Assembly: GCA_944382965.1 (NCBI GenBank)
Contig: CALWOA010000017.1
Span: 1 to 54,984, forward strand
Direction of reading: 5' to 3'
DNA: 54,984 nucleotides
Source: an uncultured Oscillospiraceae bacterium
GTDB lineage: Bacteria > Bacillota > Clostridia > Oscillospirales > Oscillospiraceae
Shown here one piece after another: positions 7,898 to 20,463 of this stretch (position 1 is the first letter of the stretch; each line of letters begins with the position of its first letter). Both the position numbers and the translations under genes were made by a program. The notes under the pieces are model-generated. The model saw only the letters and a program-made list of their open reading frames with translations, had not been told where the DNA came from and searched no databases.

Positions 7898-9313
7898 ATG
7901 AAAGATCATTATGAATCCCCCTTGGGCTCCCGGTACGCATCGGAATATATGCTCAAGCTGTTCTCCAGCGATATGCGGATTTTGACCTGGAGACGGCTGT
8001 GGGTAGAACTGGCCCGGGCGGAGCAGGAATTGGGCTTGCCGGTGACAAAAGAGCAGGTAGCCCAGCTGGAAGAACATCTGACGGACATTGACTATGATTG
8101 CGCCGCCGCCCGGGAAAAAGAGGTGCGCCATGATGTGATGGCCCATGTCTATGCCTACGGCAAAGTGGCACCGGACGCGGCAGGTATCATCCACCTGGGC
8201 GCTACCAGCTGCTATGTGACTGATAATGCAGACCTGGTGATCTATCGCCAGGGACTGGTGTATCTGAAAGAGCAGCTGAAAAAGGTCATGGCCAATTTGG
8301 CAAAATTTGCCGACGCCTACAAAGCCATGCCAACTCTTGGCTATACCCACTATCAGCCTGCGCAGCTGGTAACGGTGGGCAAGCGGGCAACCTTGTGGAT
8401 GCAGGACTTTGCCTCCGACCTGGAAGAACTGGAATTTGTGATTCACAGCATGAAGTTCCTGGGCTGCCGGGGAACCACCGGTACTGAAGCCAGTTTCCTG
8501 GAACTGTTCGACGCAAATCGGGAGAAGATTGACCAGATGAACCGCCGCATCAGCGCCGCTTTCGGCTTTGAAAGCTGCTTCGATGTCTGCGGCCAGACCT
8601 ATCCCAGAAAGCTGGATAGCCGGATTCTCAACTGCCTGTCCTCCATTGCCCAGAGCTGCTACCGGATGGCAAATGATATCCGTCTGCTGCAGCATGACCG
8701 GCAGGTGGAAGAACCCTTTGAAACCAGTCAGATAGGCTCTTCTGCCATGGCCTATAAGCGCAACCCCATGCGCTGCGAGCGAATCTGCTCTCTGGCCCGG
8801 TATCTGATGGCGGATGCCATGAACGCTCCCATGACCGCTTCCGTCCAGTGGCTGGAGCGGACCCTGGATGATTCTGCCAACCGTCGGATCTCCATGCCCG
8901 AGGGTTTCCTCTGCGCCGACGCCATTTTGCGCTTGGCCCAGAATGTCACCGACGGCCTGTATGTCAATGAAAAAATCGTGGAAAAGACCGTCCGGGAGTA
9001 CCTGCCTTTCATCGCAACGGAAAACCTGATGATGGAAGCGGTAAAGCGGGGCGGCGACCGGCAGCAGATCCATGAGATCATCCGTACCTGCTCTATGGAA
9101 GCAACCGCTCGGATGAAGGCCGGAGAAAGCTGGGATCTGCTGGCATCTCTGGCAGAGCATCCGGAGTTCGGCATGACCAAGGAAGAAATGGAAGCAGTGC
9201 TGGAGCCGTCGCTGTACATCGGCAGATGCCCGGAGCAAGTGGAGCGGTATCTGGAAAAATTGCGTCCTGCATTGTCTGATGTAACCGCGGAAACCGCGGA
9301 GATTACCTTATAA
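7898..9313 (+). CDS. purB: Adenylosuccinate lyase
   Basis: Splits adenylosuccinate to AMP and SAICAR to AICAR, releasing fumarate. It is a 471-aa member of the fumarase/aspartase superfamily with [14 protein letters not shown] near residue 88, [11 protein letters not shown] near 145 and the signature loop [15 protein letters not shown] near 283. The length and the TSCY-containing active-site region match the purB type shared by Clostridia. It starts 10 bases after purA with a GAGGAGAA ribosome site. Confidence 0.95.
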   Translation: MKDHYESPLGSRYASEYMLKLFSSDMRILTWRRLWVELARAEQELGLPVTKEQVAQLEEHLTDIDYDCAAAREKEVRHDVMAHVYAYGKVAPDAAGIIHLGATSCYVTDNADLVIYRQGLVYLKEQLKKVMANLAKFADAYKAMPTLGYTHYQPAQLVTVGKRATLWMQDFASDLEELEFVIHSMKFLGCRGTTGTEASFLELFDANREKIDQMNRRISAAFGFESCFDVCGQTYPRKLDSRILNCLSSIAQSCYRMANDIRLLQHDRQVEEPFETSQIGSSAMAYKRNPMRCERICSLARYLMADAMNAPMTASVQWLERTLDDSANRRISMPEGFLCADAILRLAQNVTDGLYVNEKIVEKTVREYLPFIATENLMMEAVKRGGDRQQIHEIIRTCSMEATARMKAGESWDLLASLAEHPEFGMTKEEMEAVLEPSLYIGRCPEQVERYLEKLRPALSDVTAETAEITL

Positions 9314-9326
9314 CGAGGAGTATACC

Positions 9327-10856
9327 ATGGAAGAGAAAATCCTAGTCCTGGACTTTGGCGGCCAGTATAACCAGCTGATTGCCCGCCGGGTTCGGGAGCA
9401 GCATGTCTATGCGGAAATCAAGCCCTACAATGGCATTACCCCCCAGCAGATTCGGGAAGCGGGCTACCGGGGCGTTATCTTCACCGGCGGCCCCAACAGT
9501 GTGTATGATCCCAAGTCTCCCCATTACGACCCGGCCATCTTGGAACTGGGCATTCCCATCCTGGGCATTTGCTACGGCGCCCAGCTGATGGCCTACATGG
9601 CCGGCGGCCGGGTGGATAGCGCCAAGGATTCCAGCGAATACGGCAAAACCCAGTTTTACACCAGCCAGAGCCTGCTGTGGAAGGACATCCCTGAAAGCAG
9701 CATCTGTTGGATGAGCCATACCGACTATATTGCCCAGGTACCGGAATCTTTCCGGGTCATTGCCCATACCCACAAGTGCCCCTGCGCTGCCATGTGCAAC
9801 GAAGAGCGCAAACTCTATGCGGTGCAGTTTCACCCGGAAGTGACCCATACCCAGTTTGGCAAGCAGCTGCTGACGAACTTCCTCTTTGACATCTGCGGCT
9901 GCGAGGGCAGCTGGAAGATGGAGGACTTTGTGGCCCGGTCTATCGAAACCTATCGCCGCAAGCTGGAAGGCAAGCGGGTGCTGCTGGCCCTTTCCGGCGG
10001 CGTGGATTCCTCTGTTGCAGCGGTGCTGCTGCACAAAGCCATTGGCAAGAATCTGATCTGCGTGTTCGTAGACCACGGCCTGCTGCGCAAGGACGAGGCA
10101 GACTTTGTAGAACACACCTTCCGCCAGATCTTTGACCTGAACCTGATCCGGGTCAACGCCCAGGAGCGGTTCCTGACCAGGCTGGCCGGGGTTACCGAGC
10201 CGGAGAAGAAGCGCAAGATCATCGGCGAGGAGTTTATCCGAGTATTTGAGCAGGAAGCCAAGAAGCTGGGCAAAATCGACGTGCTGGTACAGGGCACCAT
10301 CTATCCCGACGTGGTGGAAAGCGGCGCAGGAGATGCCTCCACCATCAAGAGCCACCACAACGTTGGCGGCCTGCCGGATGTGATCGCTTTCGACGAAATT
10401 CTGGAACCCCTGCGGGAACTGTTTAAGGATGAAGTCCGGGAAGTGGGTACCCAGCTGGGCATCCCCAAGGAACTGGTGTGGCGGCAGCCCTTCCCCGGCC
10501 CCGGTTTGGCTGTGCGGATTATCGGCGAGATTACCTGGGAGAAGCTGGAACTGCTGCGCCAGGCTGACGCCATTTTCCGGGAGGAATTGGAAAAGGGCGG
10601 TGCAAGTTCCAACCAGTACTTTGCCGTGCTGACGGATGTGCGCAGCGTAGGTGTTATGGGTGACGGCCGTACCTATGGCCGGACCATTGCCCTGCGGGCG
10701 GTGACCACCGATGACTTTATGACAGCGGAGTGGACCCGTCTGCCCTATGAGGTGCTGGAACGGGCCAGCAGCCGCATCACCAACGAGGTGAAGGGCATTA
10801 GCCGGGTAGTCTATGACATTACCAGCAAACCCCCAGCCACGGTGGAATGGGAATAA
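9327..10856 (+). CDS. guaA: GMP synthase (glutamine-hydrolysing)
   Basis: Converts XMP to GMP with ATP and glutamine. The N-terminal amidotransferase domain carries the nucleophile Cys82 in GICYGAQ and the His169/Glu171 pair in QFHPE. The ATP-pyrophosphatase domain has the PP-loop LSGGVDSS (222-229), and the dimerisation domain ends in [12 protein letters not shown]. The full length of 509 aa is normal. It follows purB after 13 bases and completes an AMP/GMP branch with purA and purB; guaB is not in the window. Confidence 0.96.
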   Translation: MEEKILVLDFGGQYNQLIARRVREQHVYAEIKPYNGITPQQIREAGYRGVIFTGGPNSVYDPKSPHYDPAILELGIPILGICYGAQLMAYMAGGRVDSAKDSSEYGKTQFYTSQSLLWKDIPESSICWMSHTDYIAQVPESFRVIAHTHKCPCAAMCNEERKLYAVQFHPEVTHTQFGKQLLTNFLFDICGCEGSWKMEDFVARSIETYRRKLEGKRVLLALSGGVDSSVAAVLLHKAIGKNLICVFVDHGLLRKDEADFVEHTFRQIFDLNLIRVNAQERFLTRLAGVTEPEKKRKIIGEEFIRVFEQEAKKLGKIDVLVQGTIYPDVVESGAGDASTIKSHHNVGGLPDVIAFDEILEPLRELFKDEVREVGTQLGIPKELVWRQPFPGPGLAVRIIGEITWEKLELLRQADAIFREELEKGGASSNQYFAVLTDVRSVGVMGDGRTYGRTIALRAVTTDDFMTAEWTRLPYEVLERASSRITNEVKGISRVVYDITSKPPATVEWE

Positions 10857-10900
10857 TACGAATCCATTTTTGATCCCGAAAATGAATCAGGAGGTTTCCT

Positions 10901-14340
<3,440 letters not shown>

Positions 14341-14382
14341 AGATTCCTTGTTTTATCCCGGGAAATGTGTGGGATTTGCCAC

Positions 14383-14411
14383 TGGAAAATGGGAAAATGC
14401 TGTGATATAAT
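14383..14411 (+). promoter_or_regulatory. Promoter of nadE
   Basis: TGGAAA (14383-14388), 17 bases and TATAAT (14406-14411), with TG one base ahead of the -10 box (extended -10). The 131-base gap before nadE also has a short GCAGA/TCTGC hairpin near the ribosome site. Confidence 0.6.
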
Positions 14412-14471
14412 CTAGGAAAACATAGTATCGCGGCGCAGAAGGAAATTGCCTCTGCGGGAACAGGAGGGCTT

Positions 14472-15212
14472 ATGGAACTGGATATTCAGAAGGTAAAACA
14501 GGATTTGGTTCAATGGGTACGGGACTGGTTTGACAAGAACGGCCCGGGATGCAATGCGGTGATTGGTATTTCCGGCGGCAAGGACAGTTCTGTTTGCGCT
14601 GCTTTGTGTGTGGAAGCTTTGGGCCGGGGCCGGGTCATTGGTGTGCTGATGCCCAACGGTATTCAGGACGATATTGATGACAGCTATCAGCTGGTGCAGC
14701 ACTTGGGAATCCGGCATTTCACCATTCCCATCGGCGTTCCGGTGGCAGGCGTGCACGAGGAATTGCAGCATGTGGGCATTGCCGCTTCCGAGCAGACAGT
14801 AATCAATCTGCCCCCCAGAATCCGGATGTGCGTACTCTATGCCGTGTCCCAGTCCATGAATGGCCGGGTGATCAATACCTGCAACCTGTCGGAGGATTGG
14901 GTAGGCTATTCCACCCGCTATGGTGACAGCGCCGGTGACGTGTCCCCCCTGGGCAAGCTGACGGTGCAGGAAGTGAAGAAGCTGGGCCTTGCTTTGGGCC
15001 TGCCGGAGAACCTGGTGGAAAAGACCCCCTCTGACGGTCTCAGCGGCAAGTCTGACGAAGATAAGCTGGGCTTTACCTATGCCACCCTGGACCGCTACAT
15101 CCGGGAAGGCATTTGCCCGGACGAAGCTACCCGGAAACGGATTGACGATCTGCACCAGAAGAATTTGTTCAAGCTGGCGTTGATGCCTACCTTTAACCCC
15201 AATCAGAACTAA
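14472..15212 (+). CDS. nadE: NAD+ synthetase, ammonia-dependent
   Basis: Amidates nicotinic acid adenine dinucleotide to NAD+ with ATP. The PP-loop SGGKDSS is at residues 34-40, and the CNLSEDWVGYSTRYGDSAGD substrate loop and the late KTPSDGLSGKSDE segment are present. At 246 aa it is the short form without a glutaminase domain, so it needs free ammonia or another donor, unlike its glutamine-using neighbours. AGGAGGGCTT precedes the ATG. It ends at a strong hairpin. Confidence 0.93.
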   Translation: MELDIQKVKQDLVQWVRDWFDKNGPGCNAVIGISGGKDSSVCAALCVEALGRGRVIGVLMPNGIQDDIDDSYQLVQHLGIRHFTIPIGVPVAGVHEELQHVGIAASEQTVINLPPRIRMCVLYAVSQSMNGRVINTCNLSEDWVGYSTRYGDSAGDVSPLGKLTVQEVKKLGLALGLPENLVEKTPSDGLSGKSDEDKLGFTYATLDRYIREGICPDEATRKRIDDLHQKNLFKLALMPTFNPNQN

Positions 15213-15250
15213 CAAAGCGGCCGGTCTCCATTGGGAGACCGGCCGCTTTG
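15213..15250. terminator. Intrinsic terminator after nadE
   Basis: A 17-bp stem with a 4-base loop directly after the nadE stop. The plus-strand tail is GTTTCGG, a weak U-tract; being symmetric, it may also stop the convergent sigma operon, which ends at 15259. Confidence 0.75.
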
Positions 15251-15258
15251 GTTTCGGG

Positions 15259-15525
15259 CTAGAAAAATTTGCTTCTATCCTCAATCAGCAGTTTTCGCTT
15301 CTTCTTTCGGTTGAGGAACCAGGTGCAGGCGGCATATAGCAGGGCGAACACACACAGATCCGCCAAAACGGAGACCAGCGGTGGCAGATCAGGCAGGAAA
15401 GCGGTGATATTGGCGGTAAGAATGCACAGCCAAAAATTCATCCCCAGGGAAACGTGTTTCCGGGGTGCCATCACCAGTTCTTCGTCTAATTCAGACAGTT
15501 CTTTAAATAAATCAAATTCACTCAT
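15259..15525 (-). CDS. Small two-helix membrane protein, ECF sigma partner
   Basis: An 88-aa protein with an acidic N-terminus (EFDLFKELSELDEELV), two hydrophobic segments (about 32-50 and 55-72) and a basic C-terminal tail (NRKKKRK). Its ATG overlaps the stop of the ECF sigma gene (ATGA), so they are translated together. By position it could act as the membrane anchor or anti-sigma factor. It lacks a recognisable zinc-binding anti-sigma domain, so this is an inference. Confidence 0.65.
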   Translation of the reverse strand: MSEFDLFKELSELDEELVMAPRKHVSLGMNFWLCILTANITAFLPDLPPLVSVLADLCVFALLYAACTWFLNRKKKRKLLIEDRSKFF

Positions 15526-16067
15526 ACGGTATATTCCTCCTGTTGCAGTAGTAAACGCAGTTTTTCCCGGGTACGGAACAGAGTGACACTGACGCTGTTT
15601 TCTGTGCAGTGGGAGCTTTTGGCGATTTCCTGAATGGATTCGCCAAAATAGTACCGGCGTACAAAAAAGCTGCGTTCCTTTTTTCCCAAAGAACGGACAA
15701 AACGGTTCAGAACTTCCTTCAGGGCGATTCGTTCCGGTTCCGGGACAGCGGTAGGATCCGGGATACATTCTGCCAGTTCTTCCAAAAGAACGGTTACACT
15801 GCTTCTTTTCTGTGCTTGGGTATGCTCCAGGTAGTGCAAAGCAGTATTCCGGGCGGTTTTTGCCAGATAGGCCCGGAAATATTTGGGTTTCGCCGGGGGA
15901 ATGCTGTTCCAAATCCGGAACCAGACGTCGTTCAGGGCTTCTTCCACATCGCCAACGCAGGGGAGAATACCAGATAGAATCCGACGGCAAAGACCGCCGT
16001 ACTGGCGCTCCATCTGTGACAGGGCCTGCTCATCCCGCTGCCACAGCAGGGTTACAATTTCGTCCAT
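15522..16067 (-). CDS. ECF-type RNA polymerase sigma factor
   Basis: A 181-aa sigma-70 family protein. Region 2 covers about residues 10-80 (GDVEEALNDVWFRIWNSIPP and FRAYLAKTARNTALHYL). Region 4 at the C-terminus has the helix-turn-helix YYFGESIQEIAKSSHCTENSVSV. The start is ATG 16065-16067 behind GAAGGAGG; an upstream open frame has no ribosome site. It is followed by a coupled small membrane protein and preceded by a candidate self-regulated promoter. The stimulus is unknown. Confidence 0.88.
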   Translation of the reverse strand: MDEIVTLLWQRDEQALSQMERQYGGLCRRILSGILPCVGDVEEALNDVWFRIWNSIPPAKPKYFRAYLAKTARNTALHYLEHTQAQKRSSVTVLLEELAECIPDPTAVPEPERIALKEVLNRFVRSLGKKERSFFVRRYYFGESIQEIAKSSHCTENSVSVTLFRTREKLRLLLQQEEYTV

Positions 16068-16089
16068 GGTACTGCCTCCTTCTACTTTC

Positions 16090-16119
16090 TTAGACCGAAA
16101 TGGAAAGAAGATCCTTACA
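16090..16119 (-). promoter_or_regulatory. Candidate ECF-type autoregulated promoter
   Basis: On the minus strand TGTAAG (16114-16119), 16 bases and CGGTCTAA (16090-16097) lie 22 bases before the sigma gene start. The layout resembles ECF promoters (TGTAAC/CGTC type) rather than sigma-A boxes. Confidence 0.45.
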
Positions 16120-16146
16120 GGTATTTGCTGCATTTTTATAGAAAAT

Positions 16147-16172
16147 GTCCCCAGATCCTTTAGGAACTGGGG
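16147..16172 (-). terminator. Terminator of the tmk-mltG-U32 operon
   Basis: On the minus strand an 8-bp GC-rich stem (GTCCCCAG/CTGGGGAC) just after the U32 gene stop is followed by ATTTTCT. Confidence 0.7.
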
Positions 16173-16179
16173 ACGAATC

Positions 16180-17397
16180 TTATTTTGCCGACAGATCCAC
16201 GGCTCTGCGGATCAGGGAGTGGGCAGGTACAGCCTTGGGCAGCTGGATGGAGAAAATCATCTGGGGCTTCTTTGGCTCTTCCAGAGGATTTCCTTCTTCA
16301 TCAAACATCTCCTGAGCGGTGATGGGGAAGGGACGCAGGTCAGGGCCTACTACTTCCAAAGCATCGCCTTTGCGGAATTTGTTGTTCAGGCTGCACCGGG
16401 CAAGCCCATTTTCATCGCAGGACTCTACCTTGGCGCAGATCTGCCACTGACGGATATAGCGGGAATTTTCCACATACTGTCCCGGCTCGCCGAAGTAAAA
16501 GCCAGTGGAGTAAATCCGGTGGGACACATGCTCCACTTCCTCCCGCCATACAGGGTCAACCGGGCGGCCTGCGGCCACATCGTCAATGCAGTGCCGGTAA
16601 GCCCCGGTGACAATGGCAGCGTAGTAAGCGGATTTTGCCCGGCCTTCAATCTTGATGCAGTCCACGCCGGCGTCCATCAGTTCTTTCAGATGGTCGATCA
16701 TGCACATATCCCGGGAGTTAAGAATGTAAGTACCTTTTTCGTCCTCAAATACCGGGAAATACTCTCCGGGACGCTTCTCTTCCATCAGGGCGTACTGATA
16801 GCGGCAGGGCTGGGCGCAGGCTCCCCGGTTGGCATCCCGTCCGGTCATGTAGTTGCTCAGCAGGCACCGACCGGAGTAGCTGACGCACATAGCGCCGTGG
16901 CCGAAGGTTTCAATCTCCAGCTCCTGAGGAACCTTTTCCCGAATCCGGATAATTTCCGGCAGGCTCAGTTCCCGGGCCAGCACCACCCGGGTTGCGCCCA
17001 GGTCATACCAGGCCTGGGCACAGGCGTAGTTGGCGACAGACTGCTGGGTGGAAATGTGGCGCTGACAGTGGGGGGCGTACTTGCCTGCCAGGGTGAAGGC
17101 ACCCAGGTCGGCCACAATCAGCGCATCCACTCCGGCATCGTCCAGCTGCTCCAGATATTGGGGCAGCTGGTCCACTTCCTCATTTCGGGGCATGGTGTTG
17201 ACGGTGACGTGGCACTTGACGCCGTGGTCGTGGGCAAATTTTACAGCGGCGGGCAGCTCCTCCGGGGAAAAATTCCCCGCAAAGGAGCGCATACCAAAGC
17301 TGGTACCGGCGAAGTACACCGCATCGGCGCCGTAAAGCACCGCCATTTTCAGCCGTTCCATATCCCCGGCGGGGCTTAACAGTTCTAACTTTCTCAT
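16180..17397 (-). CDS. U32 peptidase-family protein (TrhP/YegQ-like tRNA hydroxylation)
   Basis: A 405-aa member of the collagenase-like U32 family. The N-terminus LELLSPAGDMERLKMAVLYGADAVYFAG is typical. The family signature is at about 165-200: ETFGHGAMCVSYSGRC followed by NRGACAQPCRY, with cysteines able to hold a cofactor or Fe-S cluster. Related proteins (TrhP/RlhA) hydroxylate tRNA or rRNA uridine or cytidine rather than act as proteases. The gene overlaps the mltG stop by 4 bases; mltG next to U32 genes is a common Firmicutes arrangement. The exact RNA target is not visible. Confidence 0.85.
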   Translation of the reverse strand: MRKLELLSPAGDMERLKMAVLYGADAVYFAGTSFGMRSFAGNFSPEELPAAVKFAHDHGVKCHVTVNTMPRNEEVDQLPQYLEQLDDAGVDALIVADLGAFTLAGKYAPHCQRHISTQQSVANYACAQAWYDLGATRVVLARELSLPEIIRIREKVPQELEIETFGHGAMCVSYSGRCLLSNYMTGRDANRGACAQPCRYQYALMEEKRPGEYFPVFEDEKGTYILNSRDMCMIDHLKELMDAGVDCIKIEGRAKSAYYAAIVTGAYRHCIDDVAAGRPVDPVWREEVEHVSHRIYSTGFYFGEPGQYVENSRYIRQWQICAKVESCDENGLARCSLNNKFRKGDALEVVGPDLRPFPITAQEMFDEEGNPLEEPKKPQMIFSIQLPKAVPAHSLIRRAVDLSAK

Positions 17398-19028
17398 GAT
17401 GCCTCCGCAAACTGGGCTCTGTAAGCCTCATGCTCTTCGTAGGTGGTAGAGAACTGGTGCATACCGGTAGCAGGATTCAGAACGTAGTAGTAATAGTCGT
17501 GGGTTTCCGGATTCAGAGCAGCCTGGAGGCTGGAAAGGCCCGGGTTTGCAATGGGAGTGGGGGTCAGACCCACATTGGTGTAGGTGTTGTAGGGGCTGTC
17601 AAGCTGGGTGTTAATGGTGGTGTTGTCACCGCCCTGGGCATAGACCAGCGCTGCGTCAATGTTCAGGTAGGCGGGAGTATCGCCCCAACGGAACAGACGG
17701 TTGTAGATAACACCGGCAATCTTGGGACTTTCAGCAGGGGCGGCGGATTCCTTTTCAATCAAGGATGCCACGATAACCACTTCCCGCACACCATAACTGC
17801 CGCCGGTGACGTTGGCGTTGAGGGTATCCAGCTGAGCGCGCATTTCCTCGCTGAAACGGACTTCAAAGTTGTCCAGCATCTTTTCTAGCGCCTCTTTGGG
17901 GGTGGAGTTCTTGTAGAACTGGTAGGTATCCGGGAAGAGGAAACCTTCCAGACAGTACTCCGTACCCCGGGGAACGCTTTCCAGGAACCAATGCTCGTCC
18001 AGCTCGCCGTCGGCTGCATAAGCGCCGATATCCACTGCGGTGCAGATCCGGTTCTCTTCCAGCAGGGCAAAGATCTGACGGCAGGTGTAGCCTTCCGGAA
18101 TGGTCAGCTCCACAACCTCCCGGCTGGAACGGGGAGTCATGGCGTTTACCATGGCGTGGTAGTCATAGCGGGTATTCAGGTCGTAAATACCGGGCTGAAT
18201 GTCCTCTTCTGCATCCGAAAGATCTGCGTAGAAGTTAAACAGGCTCTTATAACGGATCAGGCCGTTGTCATACAGCTTGTCCACAATGTCTTCCATAGTG
18301 TCCGACTCGTAAATAGTCACGGTCACCACCCGGTCCTCCCGACCGAAGGCCAGAACCTCTGCGGCGCAAATCCACATCATCCGGCCGGCGGTAACACCGA
18401 TAGCCAGAATCAGACCCAGCCACACAAAAGTAACCAGAATGTTGGGAATGCCCAGCAGACCCTCGCCCTTCTTCCGCTTGGGACGGCCTTTCCGGACAGG
18501 CCGGACAGGTGCTGCAGGTTCTTCCGGAGGGGCGTTGAACATCTCATCAAATTCATCCCCGTTGTCCCGATATTCCTGATCGGCAGGGTCGGCGGCAGTT
18601 TCCGGTTCTTCCGCTTCCGACAGGTCCGGATCATCCAGAATGCTCATATCAAAAGGCGGCTCTTCTTCGTCGTGTCCCAGCATACCGTGATAATTCATGG
18701 CACCCTCATCCGGGGTGATTTCCTCCCCCAGATTGGGATCGGTCAGCATGTCATGGGAGATCTCTTCCGGAATGGTTTCCAAAGGGGGTTCTTCCGGTTC
18801 GTCTTCACCGACATCCGGAATCCGCTCCATGAAGGAACTGCCTCTGCTTACCGGCTCCGCCGCCGGTTCGTTATCTGCGGCATCAAAAGCTGCATCGATG
18901 GGGGATTCCTCCTCTGTAACATCCGGCTTGGAAGAGAAAAATTCCTCTTCCAGCGGAGTTTCCTCCGGAATGTCCGTAAAATCCTGGGGCAGAAAATCAG
19001 GCTGCTCAGGAAATTGTTTGTTGTCCAT
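17394..19028 (-). CDS. mltG: Endolytic murein transglycosylase MltG with long acidic N-terminus
   Basis: Cuts nascent glycan strands in the cell wall. Residues 1-190 or so are highly acidic, disordered and cytosolic. A basic stretch (RKGRPKRKK) leads to one membrane helix at about 195-220, and the extracellular YceG domain fills the rest. The catalytic Glu lies in LIEKES, followed by KIAGVIYNRL, and the family ending NPATGMHQFSTTYEEH is present. At 544 aa it is longer than the 340-380 of simple forms because of the N-terminal tail. GGGAGGATAAAAT precedes the ATG at 19026-19028. Confidence 0.92.
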   Translation of the reverse strand: MDNKQFPEQPDFLPQDFTDIPEETPLEEEFFSSKPDVTEEESPIDAAFDAADNEPAAEPVSRGSSFMERIPDVGEDEPEEPPLETIPEEISHDMLTDPNLGEEITPDEGAMNYHGMLGHDEEEPPFDMSILDDPDLSEAEEPETAADPADQEYRDNGDEFDEMFNAPPEEPAAPVRPVRKGRPKRKKGEGLLGIPNILVTFVWLGLILAIGVTAGRMMWICAAEVLAFGREDRVVTVTIYESDTMEDIVDKLYDNGLIRYKSLFNFYADLSDAEEDIQPGIYDLNTRYDYHAMVNAMTPRSSREVVELTIPEGYTCRQIFALLEENRICTAVDIGAYAADGELDEHWFLESVPRGTEYCLEGFLFPDTYQFYKNSTPKEALEKMLDNFEVRFSEEMRAQLDTLNANVTGGSYGVREVVIVASLIEKESAAPAESPKIAGVIYNRLFRWGDTPAYLNIDAALVYAQGGDNTTINTQLDSPYNTYTNVGLTPTPIANPGLSSLQAALNPETHDYYYYVLNPATGMHQFSTTYEEHEAYRAQFAEAS

Positions 19029-19043
19029 ATTTTATCCTCCCGG

Positions 19044-19586
19044 TTACCGGATTACAATTTGCCGGGCAATGGCATCAGCGGCTTCCTGACCCTTCAGTGC
19101 GGCAATCAGGGCAAGACCAAAGGGAATGGCGCATCCGGCGGAAGTGCCGGTAATCAGCTTCCCATCGGTGACGACTGCGGCATTTTCAGCCATCTTTGCG
19201 CTGCCCATCTGACCTTCGCAGCCAGGGTAGCAGGTGGCGTTTTTGCCGTCCACAATGCCCAGATCCGCCAAAACCGTGGGCCCGGCGCAGATGGCGGCGG
19301 TGAATTTTCCATTTTCCCAGGCAAAGCGAATGGCATCCATGGCGGCCTGGCTGGAGCGAATGGCGGCAACGCCCTTCAGTCCGCCGGGGAGTACAATCAT
19401 ATCCAGATTGGTCAGATCCATTTGACCCAGTTCCATGTCGGCTTCTACGCCGATGCCGTGGCTTCCGTATACGATTTTTCCGTTAATGCCCACAGTGGCG
19501 ACGGGAACGCCGGCACGGCGCAGCAGGTCCAGGGGAGCAATGGCTTCGATTTCTTCAAAGCCGGTACCAAGCAACATGTAAACCAT
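19044..19586 (-). CDS. DJ-1/PfpI family protein (YajL/ThiJ-like)
   Basis: A 180-aa cytosolic protein of the class I amidotransferase-like fold. It has the early Glu in GFEEIEAIAPLDLLRRAG, the nucleophile Cys in AAICAGPTVLADLG near residue 105, and GTSAGCAIPFGLAL at the end. Relatives act as chaperones, glyoxalases or deglycases; which applies here is not decidable. GGAGG sits 7 bases before ATG 19584-19586. Its start lies inside the tail of tmk. Confidence 0.88.
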   Translation of the reverse strand: MVYMLLGTGFEEIEAIAPLDLLRRAGVPVATVGINGKIVYGSHGIGVEADMELGQMDLTNLDMIVLPGGLKGVAAIRSSQAAMDAIRFAWENGKFTAAICAGPTVLADLGIVDGKNATCYPGCEGQMGSAKMAENAAVVTDGKLITGTSAGCAIPFGLALIAALKGQEAADAIARQIVIR

Positions 19587-19588
19587 AT

Positions 19589-20257
19589 TCAATCCTCCAA
19601 GCAAGCCGCCACATGGCGGTATATTTCTTTGTGAATGTCTTCCATTGAGCGCATTTTTCCGTCCTGAACGCATTGAATCACGGTCCAGCCATAGAAGGCG
19701 GCGGCGCTGCGTCCGATGTGACGGCAGGTGGCCAGATAAGCGGTATCCTGCTCGTGAATGTCTGCATGGGTGTGGGTATCCTGCTCCCGACGGCGCATCA
19801 GCTGCTCGGTAAAGTCCGTGGGAACATCCAGATAGATCACCAGGTCCGGACGGGGAAGCCCCAGTTTGTCATATTCAAAATCATACAGCCAGGCCAGAAA
19901 ATCCGACTGTTTTTCCGCCGGTTCTTTGGAAGTCTGGTGAACGGCGTTGGAAGTGGTATAGCGATCAGAGACGATCAGACCGCCGTCTTTATAGTACTGT
20001 CCCCAGACTTTCTGAAAGGATGCATAGCGATCCACGGCATAAAAAGCCGAAGCAGCATAGGCGTTCACATCCCCGGGATGGGTGCCGAATTCTCCGCCCA
20101 GATACATCCGGATCAGCGCGGAACTTGGCTCGCTGTACTGGGGGAATACCAGCTTTTCAAATGCTTTGCCTTCCTGGGTAAGCCGCTGGGTCAGCAGCCG
20201 AAACTGGGTAGACTTGCCAGAACCGTCGGTACCCTCGATAACAATTAGTTTGCCCAT
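19589..20257 (-). CDS. tmk: Thymidylate kinase
   Basis: Phosphorylates dTMP to dTDP. The P-loop GTDGSGKST is at about 9-17, the DRY motif (SDRYTTSNAVHQ) near residue 98 and a basic LID segment (RRREQDTHTHADIHE) near 155. The length (222 aa) is at the upper end of normal. It is the first gene of the minus-strand operon tmk-PfpI-mltG-U32, with a good promoter just upstream and AAGGAG 7 bases before the ATG. Confidence 0.93.
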   Translation of the reverse strand: MGKLIVIEGTDGSGKSTQFRLLTQRLTQEGKAFEKLVFPQYSEPSSALIRMYLGGEFGTHPGDVNAYAASAFYAVDRYASFQKVWGQYYKDGGLIVSDRYTTSNAVHQTSKEPAEKQSDFLAWLYDFEYDKLGLPRPDLVIYLDVPTDFTEQLMRRREQDTHTHADIHEQDTAYLATCRHIGRSAAAFYGWTVIQCVQDGKMRSMEDIHKEIYRHVAACLED

Positions 20258-20298
20258 TTATGATCTCCTTATGGTATGGACAGAATAAGATATTCTAC

Positions 20299-20327
20299 AA
20301 TATACCATATTTTCCCCATTTTGTCCA
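20299..20327 (-). promoter_or_regulatory. Sigma-A promoter of the tmk operon
   Basis: Minus-strand TGGACA (20322-20327), 17 bases, TATATT (20299-20304), about 42 bases before tmk. Confidence 0.7.
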
Positions 20328-20400
20328 CCATTCGGGGGAAAGGCATTTCTTAATTTTCTGCAAACCCGGTTCCCCCCCAACGGCGCAAAGGGAAAATAAG

Positions 20401-20429
20401 TTGCAAATCGACAAAAAAGATGGTACAAT
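20401..20429 (+). promoter_or_regulatory. Sigma-A promoter of the helicase gene
   Basis: TTGCAA (20401-20406), 17 bases, TACAAT (20424-20429), 34 bases before the helicase ATG. Confidence 0.7.
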
Positions 20430-20463
20430 TACCCAAAAGATTCTGAAAAAAGGAAGCAGATAC

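Noticed and set aside
10857-10900. Possible glmS ribozyme upstream of glmS.
   Set aside because: The gap is only 44 bases, too short for the ribozyme core, and no matching structure is visible.
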